Counted from the stretch's first letter, positions 1-8,611 are shown. The stretch: DNA of 64,000 nt from Desulfomonile tiedjei (GCA_016212925.1 JACRDF010000015.1:62001-126000), one strand, 5' to 3'. Program-made: numbers and translations. The notes: generated from the sequence alone by a model not told the origin.

Positions 1-1
1 T

Positions 2-466
2 AGACGAATCATCCCCAATCTAACGGTATATGAGAACCTCAAGCTGGGTTCGTTGGTCCGTGGCAAAACAAACGATCGTGATCGGCTCTTTGAGATGGTC
101 TTTGACTATTTCCCCAAGCTCAAGGAGCGGTTGAAGCAAGATGGAGGGAAACTCTCCGGCGGCGAGCAACAAATGCTGACCATCGCCAGAGGATTGATGG
201 CCCAACCGAAACTTATGCTCATTGATGAGCCCAGTGAGGGCTTGGCCCCCAAGATAGTTCACGAGATCATGGAAATTATAAAGAAGCTTCAGAATGACGG
301 AGTCACGATCCTGCTGGTGGAGCAGCACGTGGAAATGGCCATGAGGCTTAGCGAGAACCAAAGGGCCTACATCATGGAAAAGGGCCAAATCCGGATGACC
401 GGCAATTTGGAAGAGCTAAGTTGCTGCATGGACGAAGTGGTTCAATGCTTGGGAGCAAAGATTTGA
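2..466 (+). CDS. livF: LivF-type branched-chain ABC transporter ATPase, 3' part only
   Basis: This is the C-terminal two thirds of an ABC ATPase; the 5' end lies outside the window, and the frame is open from base 2. The ABC signature LSGGEQQM is followed by the Walker B stretch LMLIDEPSEGLAP and the H-loop LLVEQH, with the SEGLAP form typical of LivF (the second ATPase of Liv importers for branched-chain or other amino/organic acids). The Walker A motif is missing because of truncation, not decay. It acts on the inner face of the cytoplasmic membrane. The Liv permease genes, if present, must be to the left. The C-terminal tail (SCCMDEVVQCLGAKI) is unusual for LivF, which normally ends in a YLG-type motif, so it may be a slightly divergent member. 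Confidence 0.88.
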   Translation, partial: RRIIPNLTVYENLKLGSLVRGKTNDRDRLFEMVFDYFPKLKERLKQDGGKLSGGEQQMLTIARGLMAQPKLMLIDEPSEGLAPKIVHEIMEIIKKLQNDGVTILLVEQHVEMAMRLSENQRAYIMEKGQIRMTGNLEELSCCMDEVVQCLGAKI

Positions 467-737
467 GTAACCGTTCACCGGGCTTGAGGCGGCTTTGCGC
501 CAGAGAAACTATTACAAATTCGAAAGGGAATCCGGAGGCAAGAGCATGAAAATATGCCCCCGCTTAAACAACCGGGTCATGCGTTGTGGGTGCGGACCTC
601 TGTCGCCGCGCCCGGGCTGCCGTGATTCCCGCCAAGGGGTAGGCGCGGGGGCCTGCCCCTACCCCCACGCACGGCGAATCACTTGTTCAGGGTTCTGCGA
701 CATGCAATGCCCGCGCCCATTCTAAGTTGCGCCGCCC
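466..737. other. Intergenic gap with a GC-rich palindrome
   Basis: No credible gene is seen. The gap holds a 23-nt stretch (472-494) that recurs identically at 55548-55570, and an inverted repeat GGGGTAGG (636-643) / CCTACCCC (658-665) of the same general type as other palindromes in the window. Confidence 0.6.
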
Positions 738-1967
738 ATGAACGCATCTGAAGAAAAAACAGTTCTCATCATCGGCACGCTCGATACCAAGGGCGAAGAA
801 TGCCTGTATATTAGGGATTTCTTGGGAAAACACGGGATCAAAAGCCTCCTTGTGGATCCGGGGCCCATGGGCAAGCCGATCGCCCGCGGAGACATTCCGA
901 GAGAAGAAGTGGCCGCAAGGGCAGGTTTTAAATTAACGGAACTCGTAGGGACTCGCGACAAAGGGAAGATCATCCAGGCCATGACCAAAGGCCTGACAGC
1001 CTGCCTTTCGGATTTGCATCGTGAGGGAAAGATTCACGGTGTCATCGCACTCGGGGGCGGACAAGGCACGGCCATGGGAACCGCGGCCATGCAAGCACTC
1101 CCGCTTGGATTTCCAAAGGTCATGGTGTCCACCATCGCGGCCGGGGATATGCGGCCGTTCTTGCAAACGCAAGACATAGCCGTCTTTCCTTCTGTCACTG
1201 ATGTGTTCGGGCTCAATTACGTTTTTGTGAGAATCCTTGAGAACGCGGTCAGCGCCCTAATCGGCATGGTGAACAACTATCGCCCCATTGAAAAGGGGAA
1301 TCGGCAAGTCATTGGCGCCACCGCTTTCGGCGTAACCACTCCCGGACTGATGAGGATGAAAAAGATCTTCAATGAAAATGGCTATGAGATGATCCTTTTC
1401 CATGCAACGGGAATCGGCGGGACGGCCATGGAGCATATGGCCCAGGCGGGGTATTTCGACGGGATCATGGACTGGACGACGCATGAGATTTTGGACGAGG
1501 TCGGCAAGGGGATCTTCGCTTCAGGTAAGGCTCGATTGGATGTCCTGTCCAAAGCCAAAATACCCTGTGTCATGGCTCCCGGCGCCATAGACTACATCTG
1601 CAAAGGTCCTTTCGACGGTCTTCCCGCTGCATGGAAAAAAAGAAAACACATCATCCACAATCGAAATATTACCCTTGTGCGCGGCACGGGCCATGAGATG
1701 ATCAAGGCCGCGAAATTCATGGCCAAGAAGATCAACAAGGCGACTGTGCCTGTGAAAATACTTGTGCCTCTCAGGGGCTTTTCAGAACCGAACGCCGAAG
1801 GGAGGCCTTTTTACGATCCGGAAACCGACAGAATGTTCATTCAGACCTTGCGGCAACATTTGAAGGATAAGTCACGGATCATTGAATACGACGCACATAT
1901 TAATGACGATTCATTTGTTCGCGAAGGAGTCGCGCTTATGATGAAGATGCTGGATCGACAGATGTGA
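738..1967 (+). CDS. Tm-1-like (UPF0261) ATP-binding domain protein
   Basis: A 409-residue protein of the Tm-1-like/UPF0261 family. The N-terminal IIGTLDTKGEE opening, the glycine-rich ALGGGQGT near residue 113 and the later GATAFGVTTPG segment are family hallmarks; the family folds as two Rossmann-like halves and the plant member Tm-1 binds ATP. The bacterial role is not settled; members often sit beside aldolases, TIM-barrel enzymes and hydrolases, which suggests carbohydrate or aromatic side-chain catabolism. No signal peptide is seen, so it is cytosolic. The next gene starts within about 18 bases of its stop, so the two are probably co-transcribed. The ATG at 738 has only a weak ribosome site but gives the usual N-terminus. 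Confidence 0.88.
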   Translation: MNASEEKTVLIIGTLDTKGEECLYIRDFLGKHGIKSLLVDPGPMGKPIARGDIPREEVAARAGFKLTELVGTRDKGKIIQAMTKGLTACLSDLHREGKIHGVIALGGGQGTAMGTAAMQALPLGFPKVMVSTIAAGDMRPFLQTQDIAVFPSVTDVFGLNYVFVRILENAVSALIGMVNNYRPIEKGNRQVIGATAFGVTTPGLMRMKKIFNENGYEMILFHATGIGGTAMEHMAQAGYFDGIMDWTTHEILDEVGKGIFASGKARLDVLSKAKIPCVMAPGAIDYICKGPFDGLPAAWKKRKHIIHNRNITLVRGTGHEMIKAAKFMAKKINKATVPVKILVPLRGFSEPNAEGRPFYDPETDRMFIQTLRQHLKDKSRIIEYDAHINDDSFVREGVALMMKMLDRQM

Positions 1968-1984
1968 ACGCGAGGAACGACGCA

Positions 1985-2737
1985 ATGGATGTGAAGATCA
2001 TTCCGATAAACACCGGCTACATCAAGTTGGACAAGGGCGCATACATTACACCGGGTCATGGAAACGGAGTAGAAGTAGAGGTCCCCACCTGGGCATTTCT
2101 GATCACCGGCGGAACAGAGAAAATACTGGTTGACACGGGAATGAGTGACACGAAAAGGGCTGACTGGCATCACCCGGGGTCATACCAACCCGAAGGGTTT
2201 CGCATCGACGAACAGTTGGAAAAGCTGGGAGTGAAGGTTGACGACATAAACGCGGTCCTGTTCACCCATCTCCACTGGGATCACTGCTCTAACATGAAAT
2301 TGTTCAAGAATGCGGACTATTACGTTCATGCAAAGGAATTGGCTTTTGCCTTGAATCCGCATGTCCTCTATCATAAGTCCTATGAATCGAAACACCTTGG
2401 AGTCACCGCGCCTTTTGACGGGGTCGATTTTCGGACCGTGGACGGGGAATACCAATACAATGACTTCATTACTCTTTTTCCTACTCCCGGCCATTGTCCG
2501 GGCCATCAGTCGGTGGCTGTAAAGCCCGCCGAAGGAGTTTTTGTGATAGCGGGCGATGCGGTGTTCGCGGATGAGAACCTTCAGCCGGACAAGCATCGAA
2601 ACCTTCCTTTTACGCCCATGGGGAGGTACGTTAATGTTTTCGAGATGTTTTCCAGCATGGAGAAGATCTTCGAGAAGGCGGATCATATCTTGACCGGGCA
2701 CGGCACGGGCGTGTCCGAGAAAAGTGTATATCCTTAG
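1985..2737 (+). CDS. Metallo-beta-lactamase fold hydrolase (AHL-lactonase-like family)
   Basis: A 250-residue MBL-fold enzyme. The zinc motif THLHWDH is complete, followed by a PTPGHCPGH segment with a further histidine ligand, a GDAVFADE aspartate region and a final TGHG histidine. This spacing and the DTGM motif near the N-terminus fit the N-acyl homoserine lactonase/quinolone-lactonase group, though many relatives act on other esters and lactones, so the substrate is open. An upstream in-frame GTG at 1964 overlaps the preceding stop, but the ATG at 1985 has GAGGA about eight bases upstream and is preferred. Flanked by a Tm-1-like gene and a class II aldolase, it could hydrolyse a lactone intermediate. 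Confidence 0.85.
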   Translation: MDVKIIPINTGYIKLDKGAYITPGHGNGVEVEVPTWAFLITGGTEKILVDTGMSDTKRADWHHPGSYQPEGFRIDEQLEKLGVKVDDINAVLFTHLHWDHCSNMKLFKNADYYVHAKELAFALNPHVLYHKSYESKHLGVTAPFDGVDFRTVDGEYQYNDFITLFPTPGHCPGHQSVAVKPAEGVFVIAGDAVFADENLQPDKHRNLPFTPMGRYVNVFEMFSSMEKIFEKADHILTGHGTGVSEKSVYP

Positions 2738-2757
2738 GATCTTGTAAGGTCATCGTT

Positions 2758-3345
2758 GTGCTTTCATTTTCATCAGATCGAAAAGAGTTCATCAGGACAT
2801 GCCGAAGGGCCCTTCAAATGGGCATGCAAACCTCAAGCGGCGGAAATCTCAGCATGAGGCTTCAGGGAGAGCGTTTCCTTGTCAAGCCGAGCGGTATAGC
2901 CCTCTTCGACCTCCAAGAAGAAGACCTCCTGGTGACTGACAGCGCAGGCGGTCCAGTGGAGGGAGCAGGCAAACCCACCAAAGAGGTCAATTCACATTTG
3001 AGCATTTACCTGGTTCGGCCGGATGTAGGTGGCATTGTTCACTACCACCCGCCTTTTGCCACTACCTTTGCGGTGTGCAGGCACGAAATCCCCTTGAAAA
3101 CGGTTCACGCGAAACGCATCCTCGGCAAGATTCCGGTCATCCCACCCCACGCGGAGGGCAGCGAGACGCTGGCAGCATCCATTGCAAAAGCGTTCTCGGA
3201 CAAATCTGTTCAGGCAGCTCTTCTGTTTGATCACGGGATAATCGCAGCCGGCCCTGTAATCTCCCAGGCCCAGAACCTGGCGGAACTCGTGGAGGAATCG
3301 GCTCGAATCGCCTACCTAAGTACTCTGCTCTCAACAGTAAAATAA
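2758..3345 (+). CDS. Class II aldolase/adducin family protein
   Basis: A 195-residue cytosolic protein of the class II (zinc) aldolase/epimerase family related to fuculose-1-phosphate aldolase. It shows the phosphate-binding SSGGNLSMR, the KPSG motif, the E of PTKEVNSH, the paired zinc histidines in HYHPPFATTF and the later histidine in DHGII. These are all expected for an active enzyme. It would cleave or epimerise a small phosphosugar or hydroxy acid. Start is GTG, 20 bases after the hydrolase stop, with AAGG further upstream than ideal. It ends the apparent Tm-1/hydrolase/aldolase operon. Confidence 0.86.
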   Translation: MLSFSSDRKEFIRTCRRALQMGMQTSSGGNLSMRLQGERFLVKPSGIALFDLQEEDLLVTDSAGGPVEGAGKPTKEVNSHLSIYLVRPDVGGIVHYHPPFATTFAVCRHEIPLKTVHAKRILGKIPVIPPHAEGSETLAASIAKAFSDKSVQAALLFDHGIIAAGPVISQAQNLAELVEESARIAYLSTLLSTVK

Positions 3346-3441
3346 CCTCTCAAGTGCCACTCATAACCAGCCAATAGCCCTTCCACGATTTTGTTCCGGA
3401 TAGACATCCAAAAACATAATAAACGCGAATTTAGTTTGCCC

Positions 3442-3470
3442 CTAATACAGCCCTAACCAACGCAGACTAT
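3442..3470 (+). promoter_or_regulatory. Weak candidate Pho box upstream of the PstS-like gene
   Basis: CTAATAC (3442-3448) and CTAACCA (3453-3459) are spaced at 11 nt, with weaker TTAGTTT at 3431 and AGACTAT at 3464 in the same register. The unit resembles the better repeats before pstS and phoB in this window. It lies about 140 bases before the PstS-like start. Confidence 0.35.
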
Positions 3471-3601
3471 ACACACCAATAAAGTTCGTCAGCCAAATCC
3501 GGTTTCTACCATTTTGTAATGCTTTGATGGGGAAGCGTCGGTAAGCGCCCCTGCCGCATGTCGGGGTATACAATTTCGACGGCTTAAAAAGGAGTCAGCC
3601 A

Positions 3602-4477
3602 ATGAATAGGTGTCGCAAGGTGCTATTCCGTGCAATTAAGGCAATGCTGATTATGTTGATCATATGGGTCTTGAATGTTTCCGCCCAGGAAAACAACATC
3701 GTACGAATTAGCGGCTCAAGATATATGTATTTCAACCTTACGGATCTCGCCAAGTACTACGCTGAACGACGGCCTGAAGCAAACGTGTCGGTAACCTGTG
3801 CGGAACCTTATTCCTTTCTTACCTCAATGTCGGATAAAACCAGCGACGCAATCATGGCCTTGGGAAAATTGGACGACGACCTGAAGAACGAAGCTGCTGA
3901 ACTGGGGATGCAATTGCACGAACAATTGGTGGGTTGGGGCGCCGTGGTTATGGTAACTGACCCTGCAAACCCTGTTGACTATCTCACGTTGGAACAAGTG
4001 CGGAAAATATTTCTCGGCGAGTACCAGAATTGGAAAGAGGTTGGCGGGTCGGATGAGCCCATCGTGACGATGTCCCGTGATGAGTCGGTTTCGGGCACAG
4101 AGAAGTTCTTCAAGGAATTCGTCCTCGGCGGCTTCCCAATGTGGCAGCAAACAGTACGGCTGTTCGATCCCGACATAGTAAGGGCCGTCCGAGCGCGAAA
4201 GGGTTCCATAGCCGATGCGCGGTACACGGAAGCGATCCGGGGCAGAATCAAGGGCATGGTCAAGATAATAGGCATAAAGGAAGATGAGGGTTCGCAGGCC
4301 GTCATGCCGTCTGTGGACACAATTCGAAATCAATCGTACCCGCTGTCTACACCACTCTTCCTGTACTATGATGTCCGCTCTGAAGCACATGAAGTCAAGC
4401 AATTCGTCAACTTCTGCGTTCGGCGGGGTCTTGGGCGCCAGTATGCCGAGGCCCCTGGAACCGCTGCTCTTAAGTGA
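3602..4477 (+). CDS. PstS-like periplasmic phosphate-binding family protein
   Basis: A 291-residue secreted protein: an N-terminal basic patch is followed by a hydrophobic stretch (about residues 11-27) and a cleavage-like VSAQ. The rest is a PBP-like domain: RISGSRYMYF, the VMVTDPANPVDYLTLEQVRKIFLGEYQNW segment and SRDESVSGTEKFF all resemble PstS, where a hinge SGT contacts phosphate. It is shorter than PstS (about 290 versus 340 residues) and lacks the usual GAGASFP opening, so ligand identity is uncertain. AAGGAG sits about eight bases before the ATG. Convergent with pstS; a phosphate-sensing or scavenging role is inferred from that context. Confidence 0.78.
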   Translation: MNRCRKVLFRAIKAMLIMLIIWVLNVSAQENNIVRISGSRYMYFNLTDLAKYYAERRPEANVSVTCAEPYSFLTSMSDKTSDAIMALGKLDDDLKNEAAELGMQLHEQLVGWGAVVMVTDPANPVDYLTLEQVRKIFLGEYQNWKEVGGSDEPIVTMSRDESVSGTEKFFKEFVLGGFPMWQQTVRLFDPDIVRAVRARKGSIADARYTEAIRGRIKGMVKIIGIKEDEGSQAVMPSVDTIRNQSYPLSTPLFLYYDVRSEAHEVKQFVNFCVRRGLGRQYAEAPGTAALK

Positions 4478-4565
4478 AGAGATGACTCTGCGAAGGAAAT
4501 ACATTCACGAAGAAGGGGACGCTTAGGGTGCCCCCATAATTCCGTAGAAAGGAAGGAATCAGGAA

Positions 4566-4808
4566 ATGCCTGTATTGCCCGTTCCCGAAGTTGTAAAAGA
4601 AATGGCAACGAGGATCGATCAAATTGCCCAGCGGGTCAGTGATTTGGACCGGAAAGTAGAACGTTTCTGCGAGGGACTTCGCAATTTGAGAGCCAGCGAG
4701 GAAAACGTGAAGTCCATTGGACACAAGGTTGACGCCTTGACCGGAAGCTTGGACGTGGCAAGGGACCAGCTATCCATGCTGTGCGCAACGGTAGAAAAAG
4801 TAAACTGA
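4566..4808 (+). CDS. Small coiled-coil protein, unknown function
   Basis: An 80-residue acidic/basic amphipathic protein without recognised family. Hydrophobic residues recur with heptad-like spacing from the segment MATRIDQIAQRVSDL onward to the end, so nearly the whole chain could be a coiled coil. There is no signal peptide. Purine-rich AAGGAAGG and CAGGAA precede the ATG, which supports translation. It lies 88 bases after the PstS-like gene and may be co-transcribed. It could be an accessory of the PstS-like protein or unrelated; no function is claimed. Confidence 0.55.
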   Translation: MPVLPVPEVVKEMATRIDQIAQRVSDLDRKVERFCEGLRNLRASEENVKSIGHKVDALTGSLDVARDQLSMLCATVEKVN

Positions 4809-4922
4809 CAGAAGCGGCAGCTCCACGGGCCTTCCGTCGGCGAAACATCTGGTCTGATGTTTCTTTCCAAGGCTGAATCCGACACGCCGACACTGCCTTC
4901 ATGCGAGGCAGGAAATCCGGAC

Positions 4923-4949
4923 ATGCAGAGAGCCCACGGCTCTCTGCAT
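4923..4949. terminator. Bidirectional hairpin between convergent genes
   Basis: ATGCAGAGAGCC (4923-4934) and GGCTCTCTGCAT (4938-4949) form a perfect 12-bp stem with a three-base loop. It sits between the convergent coiled-coil gene and pstS and has short T-rich sequence on the right (CTCCTTTATTCC), so it can serve either strand. Confidence 0.7.
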
Positions 4950-4984
4950 GAGCTCCTTTATTCCTGAAGCTGACCGAACAGATT

Positions 4985-6070
4985 CTACTTCCAAACCGGT
5001 GAGCCGCCGGCACTCATGTCCTTTGCCCACACAGACTCCACGAGAGTAAATACTTTTGTCGGCATGGGCACATAGTGAAGCTCTTTGGCTGCGTCCGCGC
5101 CATTCTTAAAACACCAATCGAAAAATTTCAAAACGGCATGGGCTTTTGCGGGATCTGCCTGGTCTTTGTGCATGAGTATGTATGAAGCTCCAGTAATTGG
5201 CCAGCTTTTCTCGCCAGGCTGATCGACAAGCACAATGTAGAAACCTGGGGCCTTTTCCCAATCCGCGTTCGCAGCCGCGGTCTGAAATGTCTCGATGGTA
5301 GGAGTGATGAATTTCCCCGCGTTATTTTGAAGCTGAACGTACTTTAGCCGTTCCTTGAGAGCGTACGCATACTCGACATAGCCGATGCCTCCTGCCGTCT
5401 TCTTCACCAGAGCGGAGACACCTTCATTTCCCTTGCCACCGACACCGGTCGGCCAGGAAACCGATTTGCCGCCGCCGATCTTTTCCTTCCATTCGCTGGA
5501 GACTTTGCTCAGATAGTTGGTGAAGATCCAGGTGGTTCCGGAACCATCCGCCCTGTGCACCACAGTTATTTCTTGGTCGGGCAATTTCACGTCCGAATTA
5601 ACCGCCACGATTCTTCGGTCATTCCATTTCTTGATCTTACCGAGGAATATGTCCGCCAGCAGTTCCGGCGTAAGCTTGAGTTTTCCTCTGCTCACCCCTT
5701 CAATGTTTGCTACCGGCACCACTCCGCCCATGATCATGGGGAACTGGATCAATCCGTCCTTGGATAGGTCTTCAGCTTTCAGAGGCTCATCGGAAGCTCC
5801 GAAGTCAACGGTTTTTGCTTTGATTTGAGCTATTCCCCCACCGGACCCAATGGACTGGTAGGCGATCTTCAGGCCGGTGTATTGGTTGTACTTTGTAGCC
5901 CACTTGGCATAGACGGGGTACGGGAATGAAGCTCCGGCCCCAGTAACATTTTCGATGTCCGGCCCTGCATTCACAACGCCCGGCAGGGCAACAAGAAACA
6001 TCAAGGCCAAAGGAAGCCACAAAGAAAGTCTTACCCGAGCCGGCTTTGTCAAATTCCTACATTTTCCCAT
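4985..6070 (-). CDS. pstS: Phosphate ABC transporter substrate-binding protein PstS
   Basis: A 361-residue periplasmic phosphate-binding protein. A basic N-terminus and a hydrophobic signal segment (WLPLALMFLVALPGVVNAG) lead into the classical GAGASFPYPVYAKW opening, then the YQSIGSGGGI and DFGASDEPL phosphate contacts, the HRADGSGTTWIFT hinge motif and GGIGYVEYAYA. All are standard for PstS. A longer reading from 6205 is open, but the ATG at 6070 has AGGAGG about seven bases upstream and places the signal peptide correctly. The Pst permease and ATPase genes are not in the window. Candidate Pho boxes at 6218-6261 suggest control by the neighbouring PhoB. Confidence 0.95.
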   Translation of the reverse strand: MGKCRNLTKPARVRLSLWLPLALMFLVALPGVVNAGPDIENVTGAGASFPYPVYAKWATKYNQYTGLKIAYQSIGSGGGIAQIKAKTVDFGASDEPLKAEDLSKDGLIQFPMIMGGVVPVANIEGVSRGKLKLTPELLADIFLGKIKKWNDRRIVAVNSDVKLPDQEITVVHRADGSGTTWIFTNYLSKVSSEWKEKIGGGKSVSWPTGVGGKGNEGVSALVKKTAGGIGYVEYAYALKERLKYVQLQNNAGKFITPTIETFQTAAANADWEKAPGFYIVLVDQPGEKSWPITGASYILMHKDQADPAKAHAVLKFFDWCFKNGADAAKELHYVPMPTKVFTLVESVWAKDMSAGGSPVWK

Positions 6071-6217
6071 TTGCATCCTCCTCTTTGGCTTAGTTTTAGG
6101 CTCTACAGGGGTCCTTATCAGATGCCGTAAGTGCAACAGGATCAACGGCATTGCGGCCCTGCCTGCGTGCGCAAGGAATAGAAGGCCTCCAGGGCCGGAT
6201 CTCATTAAAGAAGATTG

Positions 6218-6261
6218 CTGTTAAGGGATGGCTAGGGAGACGTTAGAATTCAGATAGAAAT
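6218..6261 (-). promoter_or_regulatory. Candidate Pho box array upstream of pstS
   Basis: Four 11-nt units in direct repeat on the plus strand, CTGTTAAGGGA, TGGCTAGGGAG, ACGTTAGAATT and CAGATAGAAAT, share a central (T/C)TA(G/A); read on the transcribed minus strand the cores become CTAACG/TTAACAG. The 11-nt period is the spacing at which PhoB/PhoP dimers bind. The array ends about 150 bases before the pstS start. Confidence 0.55.
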
Positions 6262-6351
6262 TAAGACATGGTTGCGCCGGTTGAGAACGCGTCTGAGCCA
6301 TATATGCCGGAAGCACCGGCTGAACAGGTCTATCGGCCCGAAACCGTGTTC

Positions 6352-7041
6352 TCATTGTTCCTTGAACCGGTACCCCACGCCTCTGACGGTCTCGATCGCG
6401 TCCCCCGATTTGCCGAGTTTTTTTCGTAGATTCACGATCTGGACATCGACAGATCGCTCGGTAACCGCATAATCCTCTCCTCTTACGCCGCTTATTATAT
6501 GATCTCGGCTGAATACCCGGCCGGGCCGGCGTGCGAGAAAATGGAGAATCCGAAATTCAGTAGTCGTGAGTCCCATCGGTCTTCCCTCTAAAAGGACTTC
6601 GTGACGGTTAGGGTCGATAGTCAAATCGTGCATGTGAACCACTGCGTCTTCGTCGGAGGCAAGACGTTCCTTCCGGCGAAAGACTACTCTTAGTCTGGCC
6701 AGAAGAATTCGTGGACTGAAAGGCTTGACGATGTAGTCCTCAGCACCCAACTCCAGGCCGGTGACGACATCCGCGTCCTCGCCCTTTGCAGTTAGCATGA
6801 TTACCGGTATGTGCCTGGTAGCCGGATTGTTTTTTAATTGGCGACACACATCCAATCCGTCCAGATCAGGTAGCATAAGATCAAGCAGTATCGCATCAGG
6901 ATGCTCTTCGGCTGCCTTTCTCAAAGCTTGTTCACCGGAAAGTAGGCAGTGGACACGATATCCTTCCTTCGCCAGGTTGTATTTAACCAACTCCAGAATG
7001 TCTGGCTCGTCATCAACCACGAGGATCTTTTCTTTAGCCAT
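6352..7041 (-). CDS. phoB: Phosphate regulon response regulator PhoB
   Basis: A 229-residue OmpR/PhoB-type response regulator. Receiver domain (1-120): acidic pocket D10-D11, phospho-acceptor D54 in LLDLMLPD, T84 and K106 all present. C-terminal winged helix (about 130-229) with the recognition segment RSVDVQIVNLRKKLG and the closing RGVGYRF wing. The annotation as PhoB rests on this architecture and on pstS immediately downstream (about 280 bases). No sensor kinase PhoR is in the window. Candidate Pho boxes 165 bases upstream suggest autoregulation. Confidence 0.88.
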   Translation of the reverse strand: MAKEKILVVDDEPDILELVKYNLAKEGYRVHCLLSGEQALRKAAEEHPDAILLDLMLPDLDGLDVCRQLKNNPATRHIPVIMLTAKGEDADVVTGLELGAEDYIVKPFSPRILLARLRVVFRRKERLASDEDAVVHMHDLTIDPNRHEVLLEGRPMGLTTTEFRILHFLARRPGRVFSRDHIISGVRGEDYAVTERSVDVQIVNLRKKLGKSGDAIETVRGVGYRFKEQ

Positions 7042-7204
7042 GGCGGTCTCTCAGTCTCTGATCGTTAGGTCAGTTCCGGAAAAGTCGATTCTCCGGCAGA
7101 TGTTTCACAGTCGCCTGCAATTTTCGAGGGGCTTGATTTGCGCCACATACAAGCCGGTCGCCCCCGATTTGGTTTTGCTATTCTCTAACGAAATTATTGG
7201 AGAA

Positions 7205-7233
7205 GGGTTACGAGGTTGTTAGAAGATTGTTAA
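7205..7233 (-). promoter_or_regulatory. Candidate Pho box array upstream of phoB
   Basis: GGGTTAC (7205), TTGTTAG (7216) and TTGTTAA (7227) recur at exactly 11-nt intervals; on the minus strand they read TTAACAA, CTAACAA and GTAACCC, close to a PhoB/PhoP-type TTAACA direct repeat. Otherwise the 7042-7345 gap shows no gene. Confidence 0.55.
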
Positions 7234-7345
7234 ATCCAGAGGCCGGATAGCGACTTGATTTCACTCTGCCATTAAGAGCGAGGGCTCGCGTCTGGTGGGG
7301 CTGACAGCGGCTATCCCAGCCTTCCGGACTCGGCGCACAAACTCT

Positions 7346-8299
7346 TTAAGCCGCGGTATCACGCCTCTCGGATTCCAGGCTTGCCAACAGCACCTTTGCC
7401 ACGTCCGTCCGGCCGAACCTTAGGGCCTCTTTTACGGCCGAGTTGCCCTGTTTGTCTTTTTGCCGGATGTTAGCACCATGGTCCAAGAGCATTTCAACAA
7501 CTTCCCGTTGACCCGCAGAGGCTGCCCCAATCAGCGCTGTGCGGCCGTCCTTGTCGCCGGTTTGTATGTTCGCGCCGCGAGCCAATAGAAGCGCGACGGT
7601 TCGGTGGCAGCCCGCGAGTGAAGCTTCCATCAGCGGGGTCTTCCCGTACTTGTTGGCCGCATTCACATCAGCCCCCTTTGCGAGGAGCAGCTCAACGATC
7701 TCGGGTTCTCCGGTGACTGCCGCAGCAATAAGGGGCGTTGTTCCGTACTTGTTCGTTACATTTACGTTAGCCCCGCGACGAACCAGCATTTTCACCAGTT
7801 CCGTGTGGCCCGCAAAAGCTGCTTCCAGAAGGGCGGTTCTGCCGTCTTTGTCTCGGGCCTCGATCTCCGCGCCCCCATCAAGGAGATCTTTGGCGATTTC
7901 CAAGTGGCCGGCCAGGCAGGTGAAAATCAAGGCCGTGGCCTCCAGAAGGCGCTCCTTTGCTCGAACGTCCGCGCCTTTTTCCAGCAACAGTTTTACCACC
8001 CGACCATGCCCCCAGAGGGCGGCTTCGATTAGTGCGGTGGAACCGTTCCTGTCCATTCCGTTAATGTCAACAGCGTTTGCCATCAAAAGTTTCATGACCT
8101 GGCTCCTTCCTTCTATGCATGCCCACATGAAGGCCGTCTTATCGTCTTGGTCCTTGAAATCCACGGGAACACCTGTACTCAGAAGGCGCTTCACGCTCTT
8201 CAAGTCTCCGGACCGCGCGGCTTCAATAAGTTCATGCCCGTAGTGATCGTGGTTCCTATGTGCGCCATGCCCCAGCTCTTCCAGATGATTGATTTTCAT
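7346..8299 (-). CDS. Ankyrin repeat protein
   Basis: About 317 residues, almost entirely ankyrin repeats: some eight to nine units of roughly 33 residues with G-TPL/TAL, A--GH-E-V--LL and GA-VN motifs, starting near residue 20 with HELIEAARSGD. There is no signal peptide or membrane segment, so it is a cytosolic protein-protein interaction scaffold; the partner is unknown. One repeat (residues about 115-130) carries a divergent KERLLEATALIF junction. The start is uncertain: a TTG at 8314 is also in frame, and neither has an ideally spaced ribosome site. The opposite strand is open for 234 codons, a shadow of the repeat codon use. Confidence 0.9.
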   Translation of the reverse strand: MKINHLEELGHGAHRNHDHYGHELIEAARSGDLKSVKRLLSTGVPVDFKDQDDKTAFMWACIEGRSQVMKLLMANAVDINGMDRNGSTALIEAALWGHGRVVKLLLEKGADVRAKERLLEATALIFTCLAGHLEIAKDLLDGGAEIEARDKDGRTALLEAAFAGHTELVKMLVRRGANVNVTNKYGTTPLIAAAVTGEPEIVELLLAKGADVNAANKYGKTPLMEASLAGCHRTVALLLARGANIQTGDKDGRTALIGAASAGQREVVEMLLDHGANIRQKDKQGNSAVKEALRFGRTDVAKVLLASLESERRDTAA

Positions 8300-8314
8300 T
8301 CCACCTGCTTTCAA

Positions 8315-8611
8315 TTCGACGTTTATCCTTGAACCGGATTTTCGCGGTGAAAAGTTAGATCAAGATTAATGTTGCACAAGATCTTGGTTAGATTCGCAAA
8401 ATCGGCCAAACGGCCGGAAGGAGGGCCACGCGGAGAAAGCGGGATTGCCCGTCCTTTTTTGGACTGGCGAGACGCGGGTCGCATCAATCCGCAGCGTGCT
8501 AGGTATCAGTGCCAGACGCGGCAATCAGTCAAAACTTTCAACAACCGCTTCACTGGCAATGATCGAAAAGGACGGTTTATGAAATCCTGTTCAGAATATT
8601 TTCAGGCAGTA
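8315..8611. other. Intergenic gap, nothing recognised
   Basis: About 300 bases between the ankyrin gene and the HdrD-like stop. A weak 113-codon frame on the plus strand runs into the antisense of the next gene and has no family features. No clear terminator or promoter is seen. Confidence 0.4.

Noticed and set aside
7539-8243. 234-codon plus-strand frame over the ankyrin gene
   Set aside because: Reverse complement of ankyrin repeats; repetitive and without independent signals.
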